A DNA stretch of 64,000 nt, from positions 31,413,446-31,477,445 of the forward strand of contig NC_133899.1 in NCBI RefSeq assembly GCF_964199755.1. Direction: 5' to 3'. Source of the stretch: Larus michahellis. Taxonomy: Eukaryota > Chordata > Aves > Charadriiformes > Laridae. A program made the translations under genes and the position numbers. Position 1 is the stretch's first letter. Each line of letters starts with the position of its first letter. Of the stretch, positions 7,914-20,200 are shown piece by piece. The notes under the pieces were generated by a model, which had not been told where the DNA came from, made no database searches, and saw nothing but the letters and a program-made list of their open reading frames with translations.

Positions 7914-10059
7914 CCCGGCTCAGCGGCAGCGTTTGATGGTCAATGCGACTGTGTTTCGCCAAGATTCGATGGCGAGGTGCAATCGGTCATTTACTGCATG
8001 GAGGGCAGGGTCAGTCAGAACTGTGAGGGAGAGCCTCCCGTGGAATCAGGAGGTTCAGAGAGGACCCTCTTGCTTTCCAAACTCCTTCTCAGAGAGGAGT
8101 CCAGGGGCAGCTGTATCCAGTCCCAGACCTGGTCAAGGGTTTATGTCAAAAGGACTGTATCTTCCCAATCAATCCTTTGTATCACTTAGCTAAGATTTCA
8201 GACTTTAGCATACCGTTACTGAGGCTGTGTTGTGTCAAGGAATCTCTGCATCTCGAGAAGTAATCTTGAGAGGCGTCCCTACTCAAGGGGACATGCTGCC
8301 CTGCTGCTGTGCAGGAGAGCTCAAAGGCTCTTGGGCTGTTGACTACTTATGGGGGTAAGATGGTTGACCTCTAGTCCTATTTGCATATTGACCACAGTAC
8401 CAGCATTGCTCAAGTTTGCCCTTGGCTATTGTGTTTTTATCTGACTCCCCTAAACCACCTTGGAGCCCCAGATGCCACCATCATGACTAGATGCACCTGT
8501 TGTAACCACCACAGGTGGTTATCGCTTGGGCAGAGTTACAGGAGGTAAAGGTCAGGTTGGCCCCTGGGGGGAGCACACCATCACAGAAGCACCCCCAAAC
8601 CCTTAACAAATATAAAATGGGGCATTGTGGCCCTTGGATGCTTTGCGTGCTCCTTGAGATCCCATCCCAGAATCAGCTGCTCAACCTGAAAGTTCAACCT
8701 GATGTTCACCCTGCAAACTTGTGAATTTAGTTAGCCAAGGCTGAAGATAACGAAACTATTCCATGCTTTGAAATCTCTCACCAGATCTTGCTGCCTGTGA
8801 AACAAAGGAAATTTGCTGCTGCTTTATTAAAATAAATTAATAATAACTCAATAATAAATATCAGTGATTAAAATCCCCAGTATCACAGCCCCATCTAATG
8901 GACTGGCTGAAAGATATTCAAAAGACCTACAAAGAGTCTATCTATCTGTTCTCTTGCAAAATATGTTATCGTGATAAACAGGACCCTGTGGCATATTAAA
9001 CGTTTAATTATGGGCACAGGAGACATTTTCTCTGAAAATGAAAAGGGTTGCAAAATGGCTACAGCCTCTGTGAGGCAATTCTTAGAAGCAAAATGTAGCT
9101 CAGTGTTAGTGACTACTTTATCTACTGCCTTCAGTATTCTCTTGACATGGATTAGCGTGGAGATGGGAGTCTCCATATTTCTTAGCTGTGCTATCGTTAT
9201 GCCAATGACTCTGGAATGCCATAATCCTACGGAGCAGCTTGGGCTCAAGGGAAAACACAAGGAAATCACCGAGAGAATAAAGATATCAGTTAATCCACTC
9301 TTCACTTTCTATTGTAAATTGAGCCTTTTTTTTAAATTTATGAAATGGCTTGGCCTGCACAGTGTCAGCCTAGGGGAAGACCAGCCTTAGGGCTGCCTGT
9401 ACCACGTGGTGTGTGACACATCTACGTAAGCCTGCCTGAAAGACTGTTATGCAGGTACCATCATGATTATAAGGGTGGTTACCAACCTTTCATGTCTCAT
9501 AACCAAAAACCTGTGGATTAGACCACACAAAACACAGTTACTAGCAACAGGATGCTGAGAGGAGTGGTGTCACGAGTTTTACACCCTGGTTCAGAGCTTC
9601 TGGAGGGAAGCAGAGGGAGCCTTTTAGTTGCAGTGGGTGACAGATGGACTAACTACTGGTTTCTAAATATCTGGAAAGGTATTTTGGATACCAGTAGTTT
9701 TTGTGACACTAGATCTCTAGGAATATCTAGTGCTTCATTCTCTGACCTGTTCTTAGTTCCTCCAGCAGTGACAGCTGAAAAAGTACGTCTTCTCAAATGA
9801 CTCAGAGCTCTGAGCTCCCATCACATTCACCAGTGCTAATTAGGCACCTTGCTCCTGAAAGAAGGGAGAATTAGACAGCAGAAGACCTTTGTAGGTTTTC
9901 GCATCCTGAGAGCCCACCGTTGTTCTCCCCTGAAGGTAGCACTTTAATCAGCTTGTTAAGAAAAAAGCTCAAGCAAGGAGATCTCACACCTCAAAGGAAG
10001 GCCACCTGAAGAGCAGCGCAAAGGAAATGCAGCCACTCCAGCCCGTAAGTCAGCTTCAT
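7914..10059. other. Region upstream of the ITPRIPL1-like gene; possible old LTR at about 8250-8850
   Basis: No gene is recognised. Between 8250 and 8850 the plus strand has an arrangement like a solo LTR: an octamer ATTTGCAT (8379-8386), TATAAAA (8611-8617) and AATAAA (8831-8836). I could not find convincing TG...CA ends or a target-site duplication. The remainder (8850-10059) is AT-rich sequence with chance open frames on both strands. Confidence 0.3.
8503..8521. repeat. 19-bp perfect inverted repeat
   Basis: TAACCACC is followed by the spacer ACA and then GGTGGTTA. The arm contains the RUNX-like core AACCAC. No function can be assigned. Confidence 0.7.
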
Positions 10060-10428
10060 CAAGGGCCCATCTGAAGAGCCTCTATTCAAACTCACGTAGT
10101 ATGGGGAACAAACTAGAGACGTGCGCACACCTGAAGGCCTATGATCTCATTGGCATCACGGAGACATAGTGGGATGGCTCCTATAACTGGAGTGTTGGAA
10201 TGGAGTGATACAGGCTCTTCAGGAAGGACAGAGAGGGGAGACGAGGAGGGGGTGTTGCCCTCTGTCAATGAGCAGCTGGAGTGCATGGAGCTCCACGTGC
10301 GGATGGATGAAGAGCCAATGGAGAGCTTACTGGTCAAGATTAAAGGGAATGCAGGGGCAGGTGATGTTACACTGCCGGGTCTGCTACAGTGCCTGGTCTG
10401 CTACAGGCCACCTGACTAGGAAGACTGA

Positions 10429-10866
10429 GTGGATGAGGCCCTCTATAGACAGATGGGAGTGGCATCCCATTCACAGACCCTGGTGCTCGTGGGGGACTTC
10501 AACCACCCCGATGTCTGTTGGAGGGACAACACAGTGGGGCACAAGAAATCCATGAAGTTCTTGGAATGTGTCAATGACAACTTTCCTCTCCAAATGGTTG
10601 AGGAGCCAATGAGGAGAGGAGCCATGCTAGACCTTGTCCTTACCAACAAGGAGGAGCTAGTGGGGAATGGGAAGCTCAAGGGTGGCCTTGGCTGCAGTGA
10701 TCATGAAATAGTAGACTTCAAGATCCTTCGGGCAGCGAGGAAGGCGTGCAGAAAGCTCACTACCCTGGATTTCAGGAGAGCAGACTCTGGCCTCTTCAGG
10801 GATCTGCTTGGTAGGGTACTGTGGGATAAAGCACTGGAGGGAGAGGGGCCAGAGAAAGCTGGTTAG
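10429..10866 (+). pseudogene. CR1 ORF2 endonuclease (APE-type) remnant, catalytic blocks preserved
   Basis: An open frame of 145 codons encodes the C-terminal half of the APE-like endonuclease. Visible motifs are LVLVGDFNHPDVCW (aspartate/asparagine catalytic block), RGAMLDLVLTN, and CSDHEIVDF (the SDH block with the catalytic histidine). Upstream, the same domain is interrupted by TAG codons at 10167 and just before 10420, one of them probably an old CAG codon. Known role: nicking the target DNA to prime reverse transcription. The fragment cannot act alone, because the N-terminal blocks are in another, broken segment. Confidence 0.75.
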
Positions 10867-10974
10867 TGTTCAAGGATCACCTCCTCTAAGCTCAGGAGCG
10901 GTGCATCGCAAAAATGAAGAAGTCAGGCAGAAAAGCCAGGAGGCCTCCATGGATGAACAAGGAGCTCCTGGGAG

Positions 10975-11167
10975 TTTTACATTAGATATCAGGAAGAAAT
11001 TTTTTACTGTGAGAGTGGTGAGACACTGGAACAGGTTGCCCAGAGAAGTTATGGATGCCCCATCCCTGGAATTGTTCAAGGCCAGGCTGGATGGGGCTTT
11101 GAGCAGCCTGGTCTGGTGGGAGGTGTCCCTGCCCATGGCAGGGGGATTGAAACCAGATGATCTTTAA
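10975..11167 (+). pseudogene. CR1 ORF2 C-terminal remnant
   Basis: The frame encodes FTLDIRKKFFTVRVVRHWNR, then LPREVMDAPSLELFKARLDG, and ends at TAA (11165-11167). This is the conserved end of CR1 ORF2, where other copies here read [20 protein letters not shown] and similar. It lies directly after the endonuclease remnant (last recognisable residues WMNKELL near 10965), so about 500 residues of linker and RT are missing between the two. Confidence 0.8.
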
Positions 11168-11204
11168 GGTCCTTTCCAACCTAAACCATTTTATGATTGT
11201 GTGA

Positions 11205-14200
11205 TCTCTAACATTTCCTTTGTGAGGCAGAGTGCTCAGACACAAACAAGATCTTTTTACACCAAATCCATAAATCACTGCTCTGTACCTTACAGGATTT
11301 CTGAGTTGGGTATCTGACTGTAATATTTACCATGCACTGTTACTTTAGGGCCTGGTGCAGACTTTGGTAAGAGAAAATGTGTTTGTGCAAGCCCCATGGA
11401 GCAAGGCTGGGGAACTACCAGTGCAGGAACATTTGCCCTCCTTAAATTAAGAGACCTTCAAATAAATCCCTGCGTAAATCAAGATTATTTTAGGGGAAGG
11501 ATCACTTCAGAAAGAGCAAATGTTGTATATGATTTTGTATTCTAACTGTTGCTGCCTACCTTCTCTGGGGCTGGAAGGATGTGGTGCAAGCATTTATCTT
11601 CTGGAGGCACAACTGTTGCATCAGCGACAAAAATTCCCTCATGCTGACCAAGTGCCTTATTCCCATTTGAATGTTATCAGTCTCCTTTCTGGACCTGTAC
11701 AACACATTCACAAGGAAACACTTCAGGATTAATTAGGGAAATGTTTCTGCTTCGGTTAATTGCTTTGCCTGGAGACTGACTTTTCTGGTATGGATTGATT
11801 CACCCCCAAGGAGCAGTGGGGGCTGAGACAGCTGCTCCAGGGGTGAGACACCACAGTGGTCTGTACAGTCGCAGTGACAGGGTGTGCAGGTCCAGACGGC
11901 CATGGCCACTGGTGACTGAGCTTTACATCACCTCCTCCAGAGCCACCACAAACCTGGAGAAGAAAAGGCAGGTGGACGACACCATTCCTATTACCCTGCA
12001 GCATCGTCTCTCCTAATTGCCACATATGGAAGGAAATCCCATCTTCTAATTAGAATATCATTAGGGAGGAAGAGGCTGAAGCAATCATGACTTCTACGTA
12101 GTTTGAGCTCCAAGTTGAGGTCCTGGCTGCGGCACCTCAGTGCATACCCAACTCTGGTGCGCTTATCAGAAAACAGGGGCATCTAGTGGCTGTGTCAGAA
12201 ATTTCAATAAACATCACCATTCCTTTAAAAAGATGTGAGAATTTGCCTTTTTCCTTTCTTGCCTCTAAAAATAAAAATATTTTATTCCATAATATTACCC
12301 AAAGGAGGAGGGAGAGGAACAAATCCTTACAAGGTTTCACGCTCTTGGACCAGTATTTCCAACACAGCTGTGACACTCTGCAGTGGTGTAACCAGATTAA
12401 GTGAAGCTGCTGCTGCTTTCTGCTGCGGCTGCTGCTCTGGAGAGCCAGACCTGCTGCCTTGGGACCCAAATCCCATGCTGATTCATTGCAGGGGAAATGT
12501 TGTGTTTCTCCATGCCGACCAAGGCGTCTGAGGCAGCGTTTGCAGGCAGCAACTGTTTACAAAGGTTTGCAAGGCTGTCTGGCCCCAGCCTTTGGCCCTT
12601 GTGCAGCGACTGTGCACTGGAAGCACCATCACTGTGTCCAATATTCTGCTGGCCTGGGCTCTCCAGCCACCGGTGCTAATGAAGTATTGCACTTGGTGGT
12701 AATCATTCCCCTGCTGAGCTGTAGCCTGGGTGCAGCCAGGCCCCTGGAGCTGTACACCACATGGCACCGAGTTAGGGACAGGGAGGGAAAGCAAGGATTA
12801 ATGTGTGTTTTGCTCCTGTGGCTCCTGCTGCCCAGCTTTACCCACTCAGCTGGGGGCCCTGTGACAGCAGAGCAGTGCAAGGCATTGCAGCGGCTCCCCC
12901 ATCCCTTCTGTGGGAGGGAAACTGTGCTTTCTTTCTGTTCAAGCACCTTCCAGACCCCCAGGGGCTTTTTTTTGCCTGCGGGGAATAAGAGTTAGGTGAT
13001 TGGAAATGCAGGTGAGGAAATATTGTTTACTTTAATAGTAGGGATATGTTGCAACTCCAGGTATAGTTCCCTTATACAAGGCTCTGAGGCAACACATACT
13101 TGAAAAGCAGTCCTTGCACATAGCACTTTTCAACATATTCACATCCTAGGGCTTGCAAATATGACTATTTGGTAACTAATTGCCCCCGGCAGTGACAGCT
13201 TTCAGTCCCTCTTGCTCCATTAGATTCCCATCAGCATCACTGGCTTAGTGTGATCTGAATTTGCCTGCTTCCTAATGTATGTACAGGGCTGGCATACTGC
13301 GAAGGGACTATCACATAGGCGAGTCCCATGATTTCCTATTTAACAGCTGAACAGAGGACAGCCCAGTCTCCTGAGCTGTCAGGCATCTAACAAATGCAAA
13401 ATTCATTCTTTTATTAAGCAAAAGGAATAAGGGAGAAAGCACAAAGCAAAAAACTGAGTGCTGAATGCTAATAGGACCGTTGCTATTATACAATTCTCTA
13501 CAGAAAATCAAAGACAAATGATAATACTAGAAAGGCACATTTTTATTTCACAGGCTTAGTCCCGAAGTGACAGGAGGAGAGAGAAAAACGTGCACAGCTG
13601 TTTTTCCCTTCTCTGGCCACTTCGATGTGCTTACAGGATACATAATTTTGCAAGGTCTTTACCTGCTACCTGAGTCATGATTTGACTCGCAGGTAAACTC
13701 CAAAGCCTGCATTCGCCAAACAGCCTGTTTTACTCATAAATGTGCATATTATGTATAAATACTATTTATTTTGGTGAATTTAGGAGGCTGTCACTCAGCT
13801 AAGAAAGGAGAGGTCTGCAAGGTGGTTACTGCTGTGACTGCCATTCAGGTGAACGCAGTTAAGCTCGGCTCAGGTGACTGCACCCAAATTCATCTGGCAG
13901 TGGGTCCTGTGCAGGAGGGAGTGTGGTCACGAGCTGCCCAGAAAGGCTGGGAAACAAGTCAGCCATGAGCCCGTGCTCAGCTTCAGGCAGTTGCAGCAGA
14001 GGGTTGGAGTTAGCTTAGGTGCGTCCTGCTCTGCAAGAAATAGTTTTACAGAGTCGATATGTATTTGAAAACCTTGGTTTTCTGCTGTCTTGTGGGGTTT
14101 TTTAATGCACATACCTGCATGCACGCACAGAAGAAGTGCACACAGATACAATGTGCCAGGTGAGGTAACTTTGATAACAATTTTGATAGGAAACCTCTGA

Positions 14201-17200
14201 GCTAAATGGCTTTTAAATGGAAGGAGTTCGGCCTTGAGATCACTTACAGCACAGTTATATTGTGAACAAGGACATTTTTATTTGCATCCCTCTTACAATG
14301 TGGAAAATAACTACTACGAGTCTGTGCAGACTGCAAGGGATGGCCGACCTTTGGTGCATGTCTGAGACTGCTGTGTGGGCAAAGACCACCCCACAGAGAA
14401 GTAGCTCTCCAGCTATTCCTTTCCTAGTGGCTTCAGCCAGCTGCATAGATTCAGTCCTCTTAATACCTTTAATTAAAAAAAAAATGAGAAAACAATGCAT
14501 GAATTCGAAGGAGAAGCTGGTTTGGTCTGCTCAATCCTTGTAAGAGAAGGAGCTGGAGAAGGTCAGTGCAAGGCCAGCAAGGGTCCTTTTCACTGGAATT
14601 GGTGGTGTGGGCAGTGCTCCCTTTCCAGACAGCTGGGACATCTGCCGAGGTGACACTAGGGACTTGCCACTGAGCCTGCAAGTGCATCTTGGGTGAAGAA
14701 AACACTTGGAGATTGGGTTTGCCTCCATCGGTTGTTCTGATCTCACGTTCATCTCTGCAGTTGTTGACCTGACGTAATGCTCGGTTTCCTTACAAGGGAC
14801 ACAACATAAGCAGCATTTTGATGGCAAAGGGTAGGTCACAATATGCAGGGACTGCTTCTTGCTCCCTCTTTTTCCTGTGCAGCAGTGAGCTTGTTGTGGC
14901 CCTATTCGATATACAAGCACCCTCTTCAATGCCACAACACTGAAAAGGAATTTTAATATTAATATTCCAGAAAAGTCTGTATTTACTGTAGTGAGCTTAA
15001 AAAGCCCTCAAACCCATGAGGAGAGTGCCCTGGCAAAGAGCTCCACCTCTCCAAGGCCAAGCTGTTGACAGAGGCAGGTGATGGGCAGTGCCCAGCCACA
15101 TCAGGCTGCTGTGTAGGCAGGATCGCTGCTCTCCCCATCCAGCTCTTGAGCTTGGCCAAGAGCTTAACACTGGTGGAACGACAGTGAGCGACCACGTATC
15201 ACTCACAATACTCAACTTCGGGACCACACTTTTCTCTTGGCAATTGTCCACCGACACACTCAGTCACTATGGCTCAGGTGACAACTCTGCCATGTGTTAA
15301 GCTGCAAGAGCCCACTTGAGTGTCTGTGCTGCAGCGATATGCTAATATTTCAAACATTTTGATCTATTACTTATCCTCCAGCTAAACAAAAAGGTCTTTT
15401 TTACCTACTTTTAATTTCTTTTCCATGCTGCTTAGAGCAGTCGGCATCTGCCGCGGTGATGAACGACCTTGCACGAGCTCATGTAAAAGCCAACAGTTCT
15501 TGGCAATCCAATTCACCGGCGCCTGCTCTGCTTACTGCGGCAGGAGCTGCGGGCGTTCTGCGCCTGTTCCTCATTGATCATTGTGGACACCGGAAAAAAA
15601 CACTACTTCCCACTGGATTTGCTCAGGAACTGCTGTGTACTTCCTTGGGTGTGAGACTGAGACCGGAGCAGGGAATCTTGTACTCTGCTATGAGTCTACT
15701 CCATTTATTTCACATTTACAGCTTCTTGATAACACTCCTAAGGCTATGATCTATCAAGGTCATTGCCCACTTTCCTCCTGGGAAGCTGATTCTGATCTGT
15801 CAATGTGATGGGAGAGGCAGCAGCTGTGTGGGGACCCATATGAAACAGTAGCCTGTGGAGACTAAAGATTTTGTCACTCTTAGAAAAACGATGCTTCTTA
15901 TTCCCGTGTAACAGAGGCACAAAGAGGGAGGTAAATGGGAAGCTCACAAAATCTGTGTGTCCCAGCAGCCACTTTCAGAGCTGGCTGTTTGATTTCTAAA
16001 CTCTAATGAAACTGCAAGAGCGGAAAGTCTTCCGGCAGCAACAGCAAGGAAAGGATTTTTACAGTCACAAATGACCAATGCAGACTTAGATCTGTTGGTT
16101 ACAGAGAGGAAGCAAGGTCCCGGGGTCTAGTCATGTGCCTGGGATGCAGGAGCTTTGCAGATTTTTAATTCTTGAAGTGATCTTCCTAATCACCCCATCT
16201 AACTTCCCACAGGCGGGGACTAAAGGAGCTTTCCCAGTCCCTCTTCAGCAAGGCCGTAGCTTTGGTTTACATTGACAGCTTATTTTCCAGAAAGATATAT
16301 TTCCTGAAATGATTGAAATGTAGAGCTGTGTTTGGTCCCTAGCACTGGCACAGGCTGCGGGCTGCTCATCAACACCCTCCAGCCAGGTCTGAACTGTGGG
16401 ACTCAGGAGTACTGAGGATGGTACAGCATGCTATAACATTGGTGCCTCACTTTCCCGTCTGTTCAGGTTCGGTGAGAATAACGTCCCGCAGTTTCCACAG
16501 CTGCTCCCTACCCAGTGCACTCAGACTCTGGATATTTCAACACATGAGTCTGCTCTGGCACCTTCACATGTGCGGAGGCCCTTTGTCCCTCCCATGGTGC
16601 TGCTCCTGCTTTGCCCCCAGTGCCAGACCGTGAGATCTTACCAGGGATGCATGACAGCGGATCTCAAGCCACAGTGTTGGGGAGCTGCACCCACCTGTGG
16701 ACAAAGACGATGCCTTGCTGAGGAGATAAGAGATGGACCTCATGACTCAGAGCCTTCAAAAAGGCTCCTTTCCAGGAGCCCCATCCCGTCCCCTTTCTCA
16801 CACAGGGGTGGCTTGCTGGCCTGCTCCCCTCTATCCTATACATGACTATTAAAGCTTTGCTTGCAAGAACGAATCATTGCCCAGTTACGAGAAGGTCCAA
16901 AACTATTTGCATGGGTTGCATAAATGACACAGGGCCTATGGGCCAAGGGGAGAAGATGGGCAAGAGTGCGTAAGAGTCCTTTTCACCTCCGTCCTCCAGA
17001 TCGAGCTACACCAGTAGAATGGTTTGCAACATTGGCCCAGAAATCTTCTCCAGCGTTAAACAGTGTTGTGCGAGAGCACTGTGTAAGTTATTGCAGGTTT
17101 CTGCTCAGACAGGACTTTGATTAGAATTTTGCTCATATTATTACAAACTCCCATCCTTCACATCCTTCCGGTTCCCTTCCCTGGCTGCAGAGTTCAGCCA

Positions 17201-20200
17201 GGGCCACCTTTGCCGCATTTAATCAGCCTAGGCATATTAACTACAAATTCCTGCAACGATTTAAACACTTAGGTCTCATATACATGCCTGTAACTTGTGA
17301 TTACTAATTTTTTTACTTGGAAATTTATCAAAAGGATTGAATAACTGTTCATCTCCTGACTCAGGATGACAGTAGAATGAATTATAATCATTCATATTTC
17401 CGAAGTTTCGATAGCAATCTGAAACATCCCCATCAGTGTTGTATAGGGATGTCTTACAAACAATTAATAACATTTACTGTAAATGTCAGTGTGAGGTACA
17501 AGAGAATGATAAGTCCATTTTAATGAAGAAGAACTGCACCCTGATATTTTCAGCCCCAGGACAGCAATTGAGCTTGCTCTCTTCACTGTGCTTTCTGCAC
17601 AGACTTCACTATAGTCGAGGAGCTGAGGGGCTGCACTGTTAATTTCTGGATTACTGTCCCTTTTACACATTGGTGGCATCTTTTTCACCACTGGCTGGGT
17701 ATATGTTTCAAAAAATAAATGTTTCAATGAAGACGCAAGGGGTATTCTCCCCCCCAGCTGTGACAGTGTTGATGTTGGGCATTAAATCACTTGACCTCAA
17801 AAATGCACACAGAGTTATATTAAGGGAGAGCAGAGGGGTGGGGATCCCAACAGACTAAACTTGCAAATTCGTTAGTCATGTAAAGTGCTTTGATTTCAGA
17901 AGGTCCCTCTTGAAATACCTCCAGGGCCTTACTTAGACCTCCATGACAGACATGCTGCCTTAGCATATTTCAGGTTGGGTGACTGGCTGGGGAAAGTGCA
18001 GCCCTGCACAAGACTCTCTTGTAGCAGGGAGCAGCATTACCAATAGCTAAACCAAAGTTTGGCCAATGTCTCCTAGAATAATCAAGCCTGAATTCTGCCA
18101 AGGTATATGTATACTAATAGCAGGGAAAAAAAAAAAAAAAGGGCAAAAAAACCCCGGAGAATTCAGAGCATAGTAGGGGCTGGGTCTATCCTGGGTCTAT
18201 CTTCAACCCCTGGAACAGTTTTGCCCAGAGCTAATTTTGTAGCAGAGTGATATAGGGCTGTGTATAGAGCTTCTCTGGGGGAAAATAAAAACAGTCTTAG
18301 TACACTACTGATAAAAAGGTCTGTTTCTATGTACACAGACCTTAGAAACTCTTCCAGTTCAAAATTAGCTCTGCTTTTGTGTCATCACTTTACAACACTC
18401 AGCTCTGACAGTCGGCAAATAGCTGACCTGTGTCTGCACAGCCTGCTTCTGTAATTATATTGAAGAGGCGAAAATGGTGGCTTTAGAGGCAGAATTTTTT
18501 GAGAGTATCTTAAGAATCATCCTGGCTAATTCAGGCATCCATCACTATAATCCCCTAAACAGTGTGGGCTATCATGCCAGGAAGAGTCCGTAATTTCCGT
18601 ACCAGGCCTGCAGCAATAGGAAAGGTACTAAATATTCCTCTCTCTCTCTACACTCAGGCTCATTCCCTCTGATGGCATTTTAAAAATACAGTCCTGTAAA
18701 TATGTCAAACTCTGAGGTTTGTCAGGACAGCTGTTAATCATAAGGCAATGATGCCTTTTCTGATGGATGTTTCTGTTATTACAATTGAAGTTTTGTCTCT
18801 TGAAATTAAGAAACAGTAATTAAAGCATTTAGCGCCAAGGGCTGATAGAATTGTTTTGACACTGGTTCTTAAAAAAGCTGAAGTACTCCATCTTCCTTCC
18901 CAGCACTGTCTTATACAGGGACTTCAGAAAAATAATTGAGAATTATAAGTCATCTGGGGTTATAGTCTGATTGCGTGATTGGATTTGATGTGACTTTTAA
19001 GGGTGAAGAAACATCTGGCACCTTTTAAAAAGTAATGTTTGTGAAGAAAATAGAGAAGAAAGAGAATATTGACAAGATGTGTTAAACAAACAACAATCAT
19101 AAAGGCAGAAAATGTACCACGGAAGACTTTTGTTTGTTGATATCATGAAACATTTAATATCCCTAGGAAAAGCTGAAAGAAGTCAACTAAATGGGATAAA
19201 TGTAAAGGGGCAGGTTGGAGATAATGCTTCAGTCTCCAGTCAGTTGTGGATTCCCTTCATGATCATGACAAATGACATAACTCTGCCCTACTTTTTCCTT
19301 TGTAAAGGAAAGTAGTATTGAGATGCTGCAGGGCTTAACTCTTTCCTATGTGTATAATTCCTACATAAATAGGCACGCACATATGTAGGCACAGTGTTTT
19401 GAGGTGGCTGAGAAGTGGATGAACCAGAATAAAAAGTCATCTAGGGGCCGAGGCTGCTTTGATGTACGTGACGCAGGCTATGACTGCAAGTGTGCACTTG
19501 TGGAGAATAAGGAAACTCCTTCTCTCTGCATCCATTTTGTTTCCCCCTCTCCAAAAATGGCAGGAGTGGAGCTGCTAAACTGTAGCAGACTTTCCTGGAG
19601 GCACTGCTCAATGAAGCCTTCTGGACAGCATGGAAATACTGATGTATCTGGGCCTTTGATGCTTTTTCATGCTGTTTGGCAAAAGGAAGCTGGGCATGGG
19701 ACAGGCTGGGATATCACCTCTCCTGGGGAAGGGGAGCAACGAGCAGTAGAGCAGTCCAGGAGCACCCCTCACTCAGCACATCCAAGGTGTCAACTCTGAA
19801 GTGCAAGACACCAAACGTCTTAATTTGCCCTGGAGAAACATTAAGGAAGTGGAACATTTAAGTGTCCCTTTCCTTCAAAAAGACTGGTCTATTTAAGAAC
19901 AGCCTTGATGAAGGGGACCTTGAGCCAGAAAGTCATCTTATTTCAGGACACTTCATATCAGATTGTTTTAAGTGTACCTCTAAGTGCTCTTCTTGGTGTT
20001 GGTAGTCCCAGGTCAGAAACAGCAAGAGAGAAAAGAGCAAATGGTTTTGAGCATGCATCAGAATCAAAGAAATAATCAGCATGGCCCTGTGCTGGAGATA
20101 ACATCGGAGATGGGGTTCGCAAAACGATAGCCGTAAAACTACCAGGCTCTGGGTAATGTGAGCTTGAGAGGAGGTGACAGAGATGTATAAAGATACAACT

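Larger units (their letters stand above)
10060..11204 (+). mobile_element. CR1 copy: endonuclease domain joined to the ORF2 C terminus and 3' end
   Basis: From about 10060 the sequence matches the ORF2 start (MGNKLE near 10102, YDLIGITET near 10140, then an in-frame TAG where the family has tryptophan). The endonuclease follows, and at about 10975 a direct jump into the C-terminal region after RT. The 3'UTR (GATGATCTTTAAGGTCC near 11158) and a degenerate terminal repeat end at about 11204. The whole RT domain is missing. Stops and a frame change show the copy is dead. Confidence 0.85.
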
